Shown here: piece after piece, positions 24,505 to 33,678 of the stretch | Layout of the letters: every line of letters begins with the position of its first letter | Numbering within the stretch: the first letter of the stretch is position 1 | DNA from: Streptomyces zaomyceticus | Lineage (GTDB): Bacteria; Actinomycetota; Actinomycetes; Streptomycetales; Streptomycetaceae | Length of the DNA: 64,000 bases | NCBI RefSeq assembly: GCF_014656215.1 | Contig: NZ_BNBZ01000007.1 | Span: 219,840-283,839, forward strand | Direction of reading: 5' to 3' | Notes under the pieces: generated by a model | Database searches by the model: none | Told to the model about the DNA's origin: nothing | What the model saw: only the letters and a program-made list of their open reading frames with translations | Program-made: the position numbers and the translations under genes

Positions 24505-25965
24505 CTACAGCTGCGTGGGGCTGCGCTTCTCCAGTCCGTACTTCTCGGCGGTCGGGTTCCACAGCCCGGCCGCCTCGCGCTTGGCGTTGGTGGCCTCGCC
24601 GCTCTTGGCGTCCGCCGCGGCCTTCTGGTTGGTCGAGCGGGACTTGCCGCCCTTGCAGGCCTTCTTGTCCTTCATCTGGTCCGCCCAGGCCGCGTAGTGG
24701 TCGTCCGCGGAGGCCGAGGCCTGCCAGGCCTTGGTGAGGGCGGCCGTCAGCGCCGCGCTCTTCGGGAGCTTGTCGACCGACAGCGTCTGGAGCTTGGTGA
24801 CGAGGCCGCGGCGCTGCTCGGCGGCGCCCCGCAGGTCGTTCGCCGCCTTGTCGAGGTTCTTGCACTGCGAGATCGCCGCGACCGAGCTGATCACCGTGTT
24901 GCGGCTGTCGCTGCTGGTCGCGAGCAGCTTGCTCAGCTCCTGCGCCTGCGGCTCCGCCGGATCGGCCGGCTTCTCCGCGGGCGCCGTGGCCTCGCCGGAC
25001 GGCGTGGCGGAACCGGCCGCCACGTTCTCGCTGCCCTTCTGGGGCTCCTTGCCCTCGTCGCCACCGCTGAGGAGCGCCCCGGCGCCGAGACCGACGACGG
25101 CGCAGCCGACGACGACGGCGGCGATCAGGGCGACCGGCGACTTGCGGCGCGCGGGCTCGGGATCGGCTCCGTCGTCGTAGTAGGCGTCCTGGTAGGCGTA
25201 CTGCTGCGGAGGCTGCTGGTGCTGCGGAGGCTGGTGCTGCTGGTACGGGGCGGGGGCGGGCTGCTGATACGCCTGCGGCTGCTGGGGAGCACGCGGCGCC
25301 TGCGGGGCCCGCGGGGCCTCTGTACGGAAGAGGTTGTCGAACTCGGCGGGCGGCTGGCGCTCACCGGGCTCCTGCCCCGTCACGGGGGCGATGTACTGGG
25401 TCGCGTCCGAGGCGCCCGCGGGCCCCGGGCCCTGCTGCTGGAGCGGTCCGGTGCCCAGGAACTGGGTCTGCGGGCCCCCGCCCTGCTGCGGCGGCACCGG
25501 GGCGATGTGCTGGGTGGCCTGCATGTCGCCGGCGGCCGGCGGCGGGTATCCGTAGCCGGGCTGCGGACCGGGCGCCTGCGGCATGCCGCCCGCGGGCGGC
25601 GGCGGGTACCCGTATCCCGGCTGCGGACCGGCGACCGGCGGCATCCCGCCCGGGACCGGGGCGATGTGCTGGGTCGCCTGCATGTCCGCGGCGCCCGGGG
25701 CGCCCGGACCCGGGTAGCCGTAGCCGGGCTGCGGCGGCGGGCCCTGGGCCGGTATCGGCGCCAGGTACTGGGTGGACTGCATGTCGGAGGCGCCGCCCGG
25801 CGCCGCCTCCGGAGGCAGCGGCTGCGCGGGCGGCAGCGGCTGCCCGCCCGGCTGACCACCGGCGGGACCCCGGGCGCCACCCCACGACTGTGCTCCCCCT
25901 TGGGCATCCTGCGCGGGGGGCACCGCCGGGTACTGCGGCTCCGGACCCTGTCCGTTCTGCGTCAC
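24505..25965 (-). CDS. Proline-rich single-pass membrane protein with repeated TQxI motifs
   Basis: 486 residues. Residues 1-270 are a disordered Pro/Gln/Gly-rich cytoplasmic region with three DMQ(A/S)TQ repeats plus one degenerate DATQYIAP copy (about 61-72, 93-105, 146-158, 186-195) and three PQPGYGYP repeats. One membrane span (about 277-299, SPVALIAAVVVGCAVVGLGAG) follows an Arg-Arg-Lys stop. The exterior domain of about 185 residues is Ala/Lys-rich and helical, with two Cys (SQCKNLDK and KKACKGG). The Thr-x-x-Ile pattern is what FHA domains bind when Thr is phosphorylated, so the tail may be a Ser/Thr-kinase substrate; this is inference. No enzymatic motif is seen. Confidence 0.7.
   Translation of the reverse strand: MTQNGQGPEPQYPAVPPAQDAQGGAQSWGGARGPAGGQPGGQPLPPAQPLPPEAAPGGASDMQSTQYLAPIPAQGPPPQPGYGYPGPGAPGAADMQATQHIAPVPGGMPPVAGPQPGYGYPPPPAGGMPQAPGPQPGYGYPPPAAGDMQATQHIAPVPPQQGGGPQTQFLGTGPLQQQGPGPAGASDATQYIAPVTGQEPGERQPPAEFDNLFRTEAPRAPQAPRAPQQPQAYQQPAPAPYQQHQPPQHQQPPQQYAYQDAYYDDGADPEPARRKSPVALIAAVVVGCAVVGLGAGALLSGGDEGKEPQKGSENVAAGSATPSGEATAPAEKPADPAEPQAQELSKLLATSSDSRNTVISSVAAISQCKNLDKAANDLRGAAEQRRGLVTKLQTLSVDKLPKSAALTAALTKAWQASASADDHYAAWADQMKDKKACKGGKSRSTNQKAAADAKSGEATNAKREAAGLWNPTAEKYGLEKRSPTQL
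25381..25785. repeat. Repeat region encoding TQ(Y/H)IAP motifs
   Basis: Within the proline-rich membrane protein, DNA coding for DMQ(A/S)TQ(Y/H)(I/L)AP occurs three times, with a degenerate DATQYIAP copy at about 25381-25410 in which DMQA is replaced by DA. Interleaved are copies coding for GPQPGYGYPPP. The copies are near-identical at the DNA level, suggesting recent duplication. Confidence 0.7.
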
Positions 25966-26087
25966 CGGGACTCCTACTGATGGACCTACGGAATCGTCGG
26001 CTCACGCTACCGGGTGCGTACGGGGCTCCGCACACACGTGTGAGCCCGGTTACACAACCTTCTCGAACGGCCCGGGCCCACCGGGGA

Positions 26088-27470
26088 CTACGCGGCGTAC
26101 AGCTCCATCCGCGCACCGAACTCCCGCACCACCGCCTCCCCCGCGTACGGCTCCAGGCGCTCCCTCAGGTCGTCCAGGTACTCCGCGCCCCGCGACGACC
26201 GCAGCGTGCCGAGCAGTTCGAGCGCGCGGGTCCCCGTCCGGCAGGCCTGCTCGACCTCCCGCTGCTGGACCTGCGCCGAGGCGAGCAGCGCGAGCCCGAT
26301 CGCCCGGCGCCGGGCCCGGGTCACCGGATGTCCGGCGATCGACTCCTCGGCCGCCCGCGCCGCCGCCTCCGCCTGCCCCAGGTCCCGGTAGCAGTGGGCC
26401 AGTTCGTCCGCCAGATAGGCGTGGTCGAAGTGGGCGATCCACGCCGGGTCGTCGCCCGCCTCGGGGTCGGCCCGCTCCAGGGCCCGTACGGCACGGCCGG
26501 CGGCCGTCTCGAAGGCGCTGAGGTCCCCGAGGAGCGCGTGCCCGCGCGCCTCGGCCGCGAGGAACATGGCCTCCGCCCGCGGCGGCACCTTCCCCCGCGC
26601 CCCCTCCTGCGCGGCCCGCGCCAACTGGGAGATCTCCCGCGGATTTCCGAGCTGTCCGGCGAGGTGACTCATCGACGCGGCGAGGACGTACCCGCCGTAG
26701 CCCCGGTCGCCGGCCGCCTGCGCGAGCCGCAGCGCCTGGATGTAGTACCGCTGGGCGAGGCCCGGTTCGCCGGTGTCCACCGCCATGTATCCGGCGAGTT
26801 CGGTCAGTCGGGCGACCGCGGCGAAGAGCTGCCGGCCGACCGCCTCCCGGTAGGAGCCGGACAGCATCCCCGACACCACGCTGTTGAGGTAGTGGACGAC
26901 CACCGGGCGCACATGTCCGCTGCCGAACCGCCGGTCGAGGTCGACGAGCGCGCTCGTCATCTCCCGTACGGCCGCCACGTCCGCGACCCCGACGCGGGCC
27001 CCGGCCATCCGGGCCACGTGCGGGTCGGGACCCGTGATCAGCCAGTCCCTGCTGGGCTCGACGAGGGCGGAGGCCGCCACCGCGGAGCCGGAGAGGAAGT
27101 CGCGGCGGCCCACGTCGCTGCGCCACAGCTCGCAGACCTGCTCGATCGCCCCGGGGACGGTCGGCGCGAACTGGAGCCCGACGCCGGCCGCGAGGTTCCG
27201 GCCGTTGGCCATGCCGACCTCGTCGATCGTGACCGTGCGCCCGAGCTTGCGGCCCAGTGCCTCGGCGATGATTCCCGGCGCGCGTCCGCGCGGCTGCTGC
27301 CCGCGCAGCCAGCGCGCCACCGACGTCTTGTCGTACCGCAGGTCGAGGCCGCGCTCCGCGCCGACCATGTTGACCCTGCGGGCGAGGCCGGCGTTGGAAC
27401 AGCCGGCCTCCTGAATGAGCGCCTGGAGCCGTTCGTTGAGCTGACGCGGAACGAGTGGCCTGGCTGCCAT
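26088..27470 (-). CDS. NsdA-like helix-turn-helix/TPR transcriptional regulator
   Basis: 460 residues from ATG 27470, with AGGGGG five bases upstream. Residues about 10-75 form an XRE-like DNA-binding region (LQALIQEAGCSNAGLARRVN, then KTSVARWLRGQQPRGRAPG). The rest is an alpha-helical, TPR-like sensor part with many AxxxA repeats (LAQRYYIQALRLAQAAGDR, HFDHAYLADELAHCYRDLGQ). The layout matches the NsdA family of large Streptomyces regulators, which affect antibiotic production and sporulation; which paralogue this is cannot be settled here. It is divergent from the primase/polymerase-domain gene. Confidence 0.8.
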   Translation of the reverse strand: MAARPLVPRQLNERLQALIQEAGCSNAGLARRVNMVGAERGLDLRYDKTSVARWLRGQQPRGRAPGIIAEALGRKLGRTVTIDEVGMANGRNLAAGVGLQFAPTVPGAIEQVCELWRSDVGRRDFLSGSAVAASALVEPSRDWLITGPDPHVARMAGARVGVADVAAVREMTSALVDLDRRFGSGHVRPVVVHYLNSVVSGMLSGSYREAVGRQLFAAVARLTELAGYMAVDTGEPGLAQRYYIQALRLAQAAGDRGYGGYVLAASMSHLAGQLGNPREISQLARAAQEGARGKVPPRAEAMFLAAEARGHALLGDLSAFETAAGRAVRALERADPEAGDDPAWIAHFDHAYLADELAHCYRDLGQAEAAARAAEESIAGHPVTRARRRAIGLALLASAQVQQREVEQACRTGTRALELLGTLRSSRGAEYLDDLRERLEPYAGEAVVREFGARMELYAA

Positions 27471-27728
27471 GAGTACCCCCTGAGGCCGTGCGGTGATCAC
27501 CGAAGAAGTGATCACTGCCCGGTGGATATCCGGTCAATGCCGATGTGAACACGCGAAACCGGACACGTCGGTTGCGACTTCGCCGCCGGCGCCCCCACCT
27601 GTGCGTACCCACCCCCGCTCCCCGGCCCCCCGCGCGCCCCCGCCCGTGCTCCGATGCGCCCCGCGTGCAGGATCGATGCGTCACACCGCTGTACGCCGTG
27701 GCCGTAACCCCAGGTCGCGGGGGAAGTT

Positions 27729-28415
27729 GTGTTCACCGTGGAAGAGACCATGGGAGTCACGGAAGCCGCGCAGATCCCCAAGCAGCGGGGCGAGCAGCTG
27801 CTGGACAGCGCCGTGCGGTACGCGGAAGAGCGGCACTGGGACGTGTTTCCCGGGACCTGGCTGGAGGCCGTCGAGGGCAGGGAGCGCTGCTCCTGCGGCG
27901 CGGACGCGTGCGCCGTGCCCGGCGCCCACGCGGTCAGGCCCGACTGGTCGACCCTGGCGACCGGCAGCGGGGTCGGGGCCAGGCGGATGTGGTCGAAGCA
28001 GCCGAAGTCGTCGATCCTGCTGCCGACGGGCCGCACGTTCGACGCGATCGAGGTGCCCGAGTCGGCCGGCTTCCTGGCGCTCGCCCGGATGGAGCGGATG
28101 GAGCTGACGCTCGGCCCGGTGACCTGCACCCCGGACCGGCGCATGTACTTCTTCGTACTGCCGGGCGCCGCCGCCAAGGTGCCCGACCTCGTCCGCAAGC
28201 TGGGCTGGGTCCCGGCGTCCATCGATCTCACCACGCGCGGCGAGGGCCACTACGTGGCGGCCCCGCCCACCCGGATCGGCGGCTGCGGGGCGGTGCAGTG
28301 GGCCCGCCGTCCCACCCCGGCGAACCGCTGGCTGCCCGACGCGGAGGAGCTCATCAGCGCCCTCGCGTACGCGTGTGGCCGGGAAGCCGCGGAGGCGAGG
28401 AGCCGCACGTCGTGA
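27729..28415 (+). CDS. Bifunctional DNA primase/polymerase N-terminal domain protein
   Basis: 228 residues from GTG 27729 (GGGGGAAG just upstream); ATG 27750 is an alternative. The sequence VRYAEERHWDVFPGTWLEAV, then RCSCGADACAVPGAHAVRPDW, matches the prim-pol N-terminal domain (AEP superfamily) seen in many Streptomyces chromosomal proteins and in integrative elements. The Cys cluster CSCGADAC plus His resembles a zinc site. Only this domain is present; no helicase is attached. There are no integrase or plasmid genes nearby, so it is probably a chromosomal paralogue of unknown role. Confidence 0.75.
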   Translation: MFTVEETMGVTEAAQIPKQRGEQLLDSAVRYAEERHWDVFPGTWLEAVEGRERCSCGADACAVPGAHAVRPDWSTLATGSGVGARRMWSKQPKSSILLPTGRTFDAIEVPESAGFLALARMERMELTLGPVTCTPDRRMYFFVLPGAAAKVPDLVRKLGWVPASIDLTTRGEGHYVAAPPTRIGGCGAVQWARRPTPANRWLPDAEELISALAYACGREAAEARSRTS

Positions 28416-28488
28416 CCCTGGGCCCCCGAGAACCTCACCCTTAGGGTGGGGCTCGTACACACGGGGACGAACGAGGGGTTGACGGAGC

Positions 28489-29334
28489 ATGCCTGACCAG
28501 GCATTTGACGGAGCGTTCGACAAGGCGGGCGCCGCACCGGAGGACGGTGCGGTGCCCGCTGTGCATGTCGAGGGTCTGTGGAAACGATTCGGCCAGCAGA
28601 TCGCGGTGAACGGGATCGATCTGGTCCTGCCCGCGGGCCGGTTCATCGGCCTCGTGGGGCCCAACGGCGCCGGCAAGACCACCACCCTCTCGATGATCAC
28701 GGGCCTGCTCCGGCCCGACCAGGGCCGCATCCGGGTCGCCGGGCACGACGTGTGGGCCGACCCCGAGTCGGTCGCCCAGGTCAAGGCCAGGATCGGCATC
28801 CTGCCGGAGGGCCTGCGGCTCTTCGAGCGGCTCTCCGGCCGCGAACTGCTCGCGTACAGCGGACGGCTGCGGGGGCTGCCGGGCGCCGAGGTCGACAAGC
28901 GGGCCGCGCAGCTCCTCGACGTCCTCGACCTGACCGGCTCGCAGAACAAGCTGGTCGTGGACTACTCGACCGGCATGCGGAAGAAGATCGGGCTCGCGGC
29001 GGCGCTGCTGCACAACCCCGAGGTGCTCTTCCTCGACGAGCCCTTCGAGGGCGTCGACCCGGTCTCCGCGCAGACCATCCGCGGAGTCCTGGAGCGGTAC
29101 ACCGCCTCCGGCGCCACCGTCGTCTTCTCCAGCCACGTCATGGAGCTGGTCGAGTCGCTCTGCGACTGGGTCGCCGTGATGGCCGCGGGCCGGATCCGGG
29201 CACAGGGTCCGCTCGCCGAGGTACGGGGCGACGCGCCCTCGCTCCAGGCCGCGTTCCTGGAGCTGGTCGGCGCGAACGGGCGCGAGGCGGCGGGGGACTC
29301 GCTGGACTGGCTGGGCGGCGGGGCGCAGCGATGA
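28489..29334 (+). CDS. ABC transporter ATP-binding protein
   Basis: 281 residues. Walker A is GPNGAGKTT (about residues 57-65), the signature region DYSTGMRKKIGLAAALL, Walker B VLFLDEPFEGVD and the switch His is in SSHVMELVE. It resembles the ATPases of two-component exporters. The stop overlaps the permease ATG (ATGA), so the two form one transporter, energising export of an unknown substrate. A 28-residue N-terminal extension (FDGAFDKAGAAPEDGAVPAV) precedes the domain. Confidence 0.9.
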   Translation: MPDQAFDGAFDKAGAAPEDGAVPAVHVEGLWKRFGQQIAVNGIDLVLPAGRFIGLVGPNGAGKTTTLSMITGLLRPDQGRIRVAGHDVWADPESVAQVKARIGILPEGLRLFERLSGRELLAYSGRLRGLPGAEVDKRAAQLLDVLDLTGSQNKLVVDYSTGMRKKIGLAAALLHNPEVLFLDEPFEGVDPVSAQTIRGVLERYTASGATVVFSSHVMELVESLCDWVAVMAAGRIRAQGPLAEVRGDAPSLQAAFLELVGANGREAAGDSLDWLGGGAQR

Positions 29335-30995
29335 GTGCCTTCCCGACCACGACCGGCTCCGGCACCGGCAGCGACGCCGCGGGCACGACCGCCCCCGCGG
29401 CCTCCCTCACCTCCGTCTTCGTGCGGCTCAAGCTGAGCCTGCTGCGCAACGGGCTGCGGCAGTCGGGCGGCCGGACGGCCGCGTACATCCTGTCCATCGT
29501 CTTCGGCGCGGTCCTCGCCGCCGCCCTGGTGCTGGCCTTCGTTCTCATGCGGGGCAGCGCGGACGCCGACAGCGTCGCGATCCTCCTCGTGGGGGCGCTC
29601 GCGCTCTCCTGGGCGGTGATGCCGCTGTTCATCCCGAGCGGTGACGAGACCCTCGACCCGTCGCGGCTCGTCATGCTGCCGCTGCGGCCGCGGCCCCTGG
29701 TCCGGGCGCTGCTCGTGGCCTCCCTCGTGGGTGTCGGCCCCGTCCTGACCTTCGTCCTGGCCCTGGGTGCGGCGCTGTCCGTCGCGCACGGCGCGGCCGG
29801 TACGGTCCTCGCCGTCCTCGCCGTGCCGCTGACGGCCGTGACGTGCGTGGCCCTGTCCCGGGCCGTGGCCGCCGCCAACATCCGGCTGCTCACCTCCCGC
29901 AAGGGCCGGGACCTGGCGCTGCTCAGCGGTCTGATCATCGCCGTCGGCATGCAGCTCGTGAACTTCGGCGCCCAGCGCCTGGGGCAGGCGGGCGGTCTGG
30001 AGTCGCTCGAACCGGTGACGGCCGTCGTCGGCTGGCTGCCGCCGGCCGCCGCGATCGCCGCGGTCGACTCCGCCGCTCAGGGCGACTACGCGGTGGCGGC
30101 GGTCCGGCTGCTGCTCACGGCGGCCGCGCTCGTGGCGCTCCTGTACTGGTGGCAGCGGAGCCTGGTGCGGCTGATGGTCGAGCCCGACGGCTCCACGATC
30201 GGCGCGGCCTCCGACGCGGGCGTCCGGGACAGGTCCGACGGCACGGGGCTGCTCGGCCGGTTCCTGCCGGACGGGCGCACCGGCGCGGTCATGGAGCGCA
30301 GCCTGCGCTATCTGTGGCGCGACCCGAAGACGAAGGCCGGAGCGGTGACCTCGCTCGCCCTCGGCCTGATCGTCCCGCTCGTCAACGCGCTCCAGGGCAC
30401 GGGCTCGATCTACTGGGCGTGCTTCGCCTCCGGCATGCTCGGCATGCTGATGTACAACCAGTTCGGACAGGACACCTCGGCGTTCTGGATCGTCGCCCAG
30501 ACCATCTCGACCACCGCCGACGCGTACGCCGAACTCCGGGCGCGGGCCATGGCCCTGCTCGTCATCACCCTCCCGTATTCGGTCTTCGTCACGGCCCTCA
30601 CGGTCGGCATCCTCGGCGAGTGGCAGCAGCTCCCCGAGGCCGTCGGGCTGGCGCTCGGCCTGCTCGGCGCGATGCTGGCGACGGGCTCGGTGGCCTCGGG
30701 CGCCTTCCCGTACTCGATCCCGCAGGACAGCGGCTACAAGAACGTGGCTCCGGGGCAGGGCGCCCTGGCATGGATCTCGATCTTCGGCGGCATGCTCACG
30801 GCCGCGCTGCTGTGCGCCCCGCTGATCGGCGCGACGATCTACTTCCACGTCTCCGACCAGGAGTCCCTGCTCTGGCTCCTGTTCCCGGCGGGCAGCCTCT
30901 ACGGCGCGCTGCTCGTCTGGGCGGGTCTGAAGGTGGCGGCGCCGCGGACGGCGAGGCGGCTGCCGGAGATCCTGGCGGCGGTCAGCAAGGGATAG
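29331..30995 (+). CDS. ABC transporter permease
   Basis: 554 residues with about twelve predicted membrane spans (for example ILSIVFGAVLAAALVLAFVL, ILLVGALALSWAVMPLFI, LTFVLALGAALSVAHG, AALLCAPLIGATIYFHV). It starts with a Gly/Ser/Thr-rich cytoplasmic leader, and the central loop holds LLGRFLPDGRTGAVMERSLRYLWRD. It is coupled to the ATPase by an ATGA overlap and forms the membrane part of a two-gene exporter. A very strong terminator follows 22 bases later. The substrate is unknown. Confidence 0.85.
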   Translation: MSAFPTTTGSGTGSDAAGTTAPAASLTSVFVRLKLSLLRNGLRQSGGRTAAYILSIVFGAVLAAALVLAFVLMRGSADADSVAILLVGALALSWAVMPLFIPSGDETLDPSRLVMLPLRPRPLVRALLVASLVGVGPVLTFVLALGAALSVAHGAAGTVLAVLAVPLTAVTCVALSRAVAAANIRLLTSRKGRDLALLSGLIIAVGMQLVNFGAQRLGQAGGLESLEPVTAVVGWLPPAAAIAAVDSAAQGDYAVAAVRLLLTAAALVALLYWWQRSLVRLMVEPDGSTIGAASDAGVRDRSDGTGLLGRFLPDGRTGAVMERSLRYLWRDPKTKAGAVTSLALGLIVPLVNALQGTGSIYWACFASGMLGMLMYNQFGQDTSAFWIVAQTISTTADAYAELRARAMALLVITLPYSVFVTALTVGILGEWQQLPEAVGLALGLLGAMLATGSVASGAFPYSIPQDSGYKNVAPGQGALAWISIFGGMLTAALLCAPLIGATIYFHVSDQESLLWLLFPAGSLYGALLVWAGLKVAAPRTARRLPEILAAVSKG

Positions 30996-31017
30996 CTCCC
31001 GCCGGTGGTGCGCGTAC

Positions 31018-31056
31018 GCCGATGGCCCGCTCGGATCGTCCGAGCGGGCCATCGGC
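31018..31056. terminator. Perfect 18-bp hairpin terminator
   Basis: Arms 31018-31035 and 31039-31056 pair perfectly (core GATGGCCCGCTCGGA / TCCGAGCGGGCCATC) around a TCG loop. It follows the ABC permease stop by 22 bases and faces the convergent AhpD-like gene, so it probably serves both. Confidence 0.9.
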
Positions 31057-31116
31057 CTGTGTCCAGCGGGTCAGGCGGTGCGGGCGGGTGCGGCGGTCAC
31101 GCGTGCCGTGCCGCGC

Positions 31117-31593
31117 TCACCCGTGCTGGCCGGGCCGGTAGGAGCCGGCGGGCTGCCGGATGATCGCGTTGCCGCGGTTGAAGGCGTTGATGAGCGCGAT
31201 CACGGACACCAGGTCGGCGAGCTGGTCGTCGTCGTAGTGCTTGGCGGCGTTGTCCCAGACCTCGTCGGTGACCCCGCCGGCCGAATCGGCGAGCCGGGTG
31301 CCCTGCTCGGCGAGTTCGAGGGCCGCGCGTTCGGCGTCGGTGAAGACCGTGGCCTCCCGCCAGACGGCGACCAGGTGGAGCCGTATCGGCGTCTCCCCGG
31401 CGACGGTGGCGTCCTTGGTGTGCATGTCGACGCAGTAGCCGCAGCCGTTGATCTGGCTGGCTCGGATCTTCACCAGCTCCAGCGTGGCGGCCGGCACCGA
31501 CGAACCCTCCTCGATCACCTTGCCGGCCGCGATGACGTGCTTCCAGGCCTTGAGGGCGGTCGGGTTGGCGAACATGTCGAGGCGAGCGTTCAT
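31117..31593 (-). CDS. Carboxymuconolactone decarboxylase/AhpD-family protein
   Basis: 158 residues from ATG 31593, with GGAGGG eight bases upstream. The AhpD-type redox motif is NGCGYCVDMHTKDA (C-x-x-C-x-x-x-H, about residues 49-58), which marks alkylhydroperoxidase-like proteins rather than true decarboxylases. It probably reduces peroxides through the Cys pair, with an unknown electron donor. Length is standard for the single-domain family. It is divergent from the acetyltransferase at 31744 and convergent with the ABC operon. Confidence 0.88.
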   Translation of the reverse strand: MNARLDMFANPTALKAWKHVIAAGKVIEEGSSVPAATLELVKIRASQINGCGYCVDMHTKDATVAGETPIRLHLVAVWREATVFTDAERAALELAEQGTRLADSAGGVTDEVWDNAAKHYDDDQLADLVSVIALINAFNRGNAIIRQPAGSYRPGQHG

Positions 31594-31743
31594 GGTGGTT
31601 CCCTCCGTGGTGGTGTCGACTACACCCCTACGACGGGACGGCCCCGGCCGTATGTGACACGACCCGGTGTGACCTGCGTCTCCCGGTCGTGGCCACGCCC
31701 AATTCCCTTGCTGCGGCCGGGCTCTCCGTACGATCCTCCCCGC

Positions 31744-32307
31744 ATGGAACTTCCCTCGCCCGCGCCCCTGATCACCCTCGACGACGGCCTCACGCTGCGC
31801 GCGTTCGACGCCGGGAAGGACCTGCCGGAGCTCTTCCGGGTCATCGAGGAGTCGCTGGAGCACCTGCGCCCCTGGATGCCCTGGGTCGCCGAGCACAGCC
31901 TCGCCCGCACCACGGACTTCCTGGCCGGCCGCGCGGAGCAATGGGCGAGCGGCGAGCAGTGCAGCTACGCGATCGTGCTGGACGGCGCGATCGTCGGCTC
32001 CTGCACTCTGCTCCGGTTCGAGGACTCCCCCGAGGGCACCCGCGAGATCGGCTACTGGCTGCACCCGGCCGTCACCGGCCGCGGCGTCGCCACCCGGGCC
32101 GCCGCGGCCCTCGTCGACCAGGCCTTCCGGCTGCCCGGCGTCGATCGTGTCGAGATCCTCCACGCCCGGGCCAACACCGCCAGTGGAGCCGTCCCCGCGC
32201 GCCTCGGCTTCACCGAGGAGGGGTACCGGCCGGCCGAGGCCCTCGCCCCGGCCGAGACCGGGGAGAACCGGGTGTGGGGCCTGCCGCGGAGCCGGTGGGA
32301 ACGGTAA
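31744..32307 (+). CDS. GNAT N-acetyltransferase (RimJ/RimL type)
   Basis: 187 residues. The acetyl-CoA-binding motif A is seen in GYWLHPAVTGRGVATRAAAALV (about residues 101-122) and the C-terminal motif in ANTASGAVPARLGFTEEG. The N-terminal LRAFDAGKDLPELFRVIEESLEHLRPWMPW is typical of RimJ/RimL-like ribosomal-protein or small-molecule acetyltransferases. There is no ribosome-binding site; TACGAT at 31729-31734 lies nine bases before the ATG, so the mRNA is probably leaderless. The substrate is unknown. Confidence 0.88.
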   Translation: MELPSPAPLITLDDGLTLRAFDAGKDLPELFRVIEESLEHLRPWMPWVAEHSLARTTDFLAGRAEQWASGEQCSYAIVLDGAIVGSCTLLRFEDSPEGTREIGYWLHPAVTGRGVATRAAAALVDQAFRLPGVDRVEILHARANTASGAVPARLGFTEEGYRPAEALAPAETGENRVWGLPRSRWER

Positions 32308-32508
32308 CTCCCGTCCGGCCGGGGGCTTCTGCCCTCGGAGCGGCCTGGGTACGTTGAGCTGGTTCGCGATCTGCGGATCCGCCGCTCCGCACCACCCGGG
32401 CCCGCCACCCGGGCCCGCCGCCCGGGCTCGCCCCCGGCGCCCCGCCATGCGGCCGCCGTCGTTCCCCACTCCTCCGCCCCTCCCGTCGGGCCGAACCCCA
32501 GGAATCCC

Positions 32509-33657
32509 GTGAGACACACCGTCACCGAAGTTCTGCGCGCCGTCCCGCTCGGATGCGCCGCCGTCGCCGTCGTCCTCTGCTTCGTCCACGAACGGCCCGA
32601 CGGCGCCCGTTGGGACGTTCTGGCCGCGCTCCTCGTGGGCGCGATATGCATCGGCACGTGGGCCCTGCTCACCCGGGGGGAAGCGCCGCTCGGCCCACCG
32701 TCACCCCGGCCCGCGCCGATGGACGACCTGCCGTCCGTCCTGCCGCGCAACCCGGTGGACTGGTATCTGACGACCGGGATGCTGCTGGTCGCTTTCGCGC
32801 CCTGGGCCGTGTTCCGGTACGCCGCCCACCTCGAGATCATGCTCCCCGTGGTCGTCCTGGGCCATCTGGCGCTGATCCCCTGGAGCGCGATCGTCCTCTT
32901 CATGACGGTCAAGCACCTCCTCGTCCGCCGCCTGCCCGAGCCGCAGCGGCTCCTCGCCCAGGACGCCCTGGCCGGCACCGTCGTCGCCGTGCGCTTCAGG
33001 TCCACGGGCGCCGAATGGATCCGGCTCGTCCCCGAGGACAGCACCAAGCTCATCGATCCCCCGCTGGAGCACGCCCAGCACCTCAAGCTCCAGGACGCCA
33101 AGGGCGACTGGTACGGCACCCACGGGCTGCTCCCCACGATGTTCGGGCCCGACCACGCCCGCAAGCAGCTCGCCGTGTTCGGTCCCCGGTTCAAGGACGA
33201 GCACGTCTGGGTCTACTGGCCCCAGCGCTGGGAGCCCGTCCTCGCGGTGGCGCGGCGGCGCGGCCATCCGGCCTACCCGGTGGCGATCATCGCCGACAAC
33301 GGCGAGATGGTGTGGGGCTACGCGGCGCTCGACTACACCGACCGCTATCTGACCGACCCCGGGAACCTGCGGGTCACCACCCCCGGTGTGAAGGCCCGCC
33401 CGGTCCGTCCCCGCCCGTACTTCCGGGCCGCCGTCCACGGCCGGATGCTGCTGTGGCTGGGGATCGCGCTGGCCGCACTGGTCCCGGTCCTCCTGGACCT
33501 CGTGTCGGGCGGCGTGAGCGCCCTGCTCGGCGCGGTCGCCGGAATCGCGGTCGTCGTCGCGCCGATGGCCGCGATGCGGGGAAACATCACCCGGCCCGAC
33601 CCGAACCGGTACAACATTCCGCCGGTGGTGGACTTCCGCACCCAGCAGGACTCCTAG
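32509..33657 (+). CDS. Hypothetical membrane protein
   Basis: 382 residues from GTG 32509. Membrane segments occur near the N-terminus (AVPLGCAAVAVVLCFV, AALLVGAICIGTWALL), in the middle (GMLLVAFAPWAVFRY, MLPVVVLGHLALIPWSAIVLF) and at the C-terminus (MLLWLGIALAALVPVLLDLV, ALLGAVAGIAVVVAPMAAM). A soluble stretch of about 180 residues between them includes DEHVWVYWPQRWEPVLAV and is not recognised. No motif suggests an enzyme. The 200 bases upstream are Pro-codon-like GC-rich sequence without a clear promoter. Convergent with the HxlR gene 21 bases downstream. Confidence 0.6.
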   Translation: MRHTVTEVLRAVPLGCAAVAVVLCFVHERPDGARWDVLAALLVGAICIGTWALLTRGEAPLGPPSPRPAPMDDLPSVLPRNPVDWYLTTGMLLVAFAPWAVFRYAAHLEIMLPVVVLGHLALIPWSAIVLFMTVKHLLVRRLPEPQRLLAQDALAGTVVAVRFRSTGAEWIRLVPEDSTKLIDPPLEHAQHLKLQDAKGDWYGTHGLLPTMFGPDHARKQLAVFGPRFKDEHVWVYWPQRWEPVLAVARRRGHPAYPVAIIADNGEMVWGYAALDYTDRYLTDPGNLRVTTPGVKARPVRPRPYFRAAVHGRMLLWLGIALAALVPVLLDLVSGGVSALLGAVAGIAVVVAPMAAMRGNITRPDPNRYNIPPVVDFRTQQDS

Positions 33658-33678
33658 GCCACTCTGTCGCCGCCGGTG

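Noticed and set aside
27729..28415. Evidence of an integrative element from the primase/polymerase domain
   Set aside because: No integrase, excisionase, attachment site or plasmid transfer genes nearby; neighbours are ordinary chromosomal genes.
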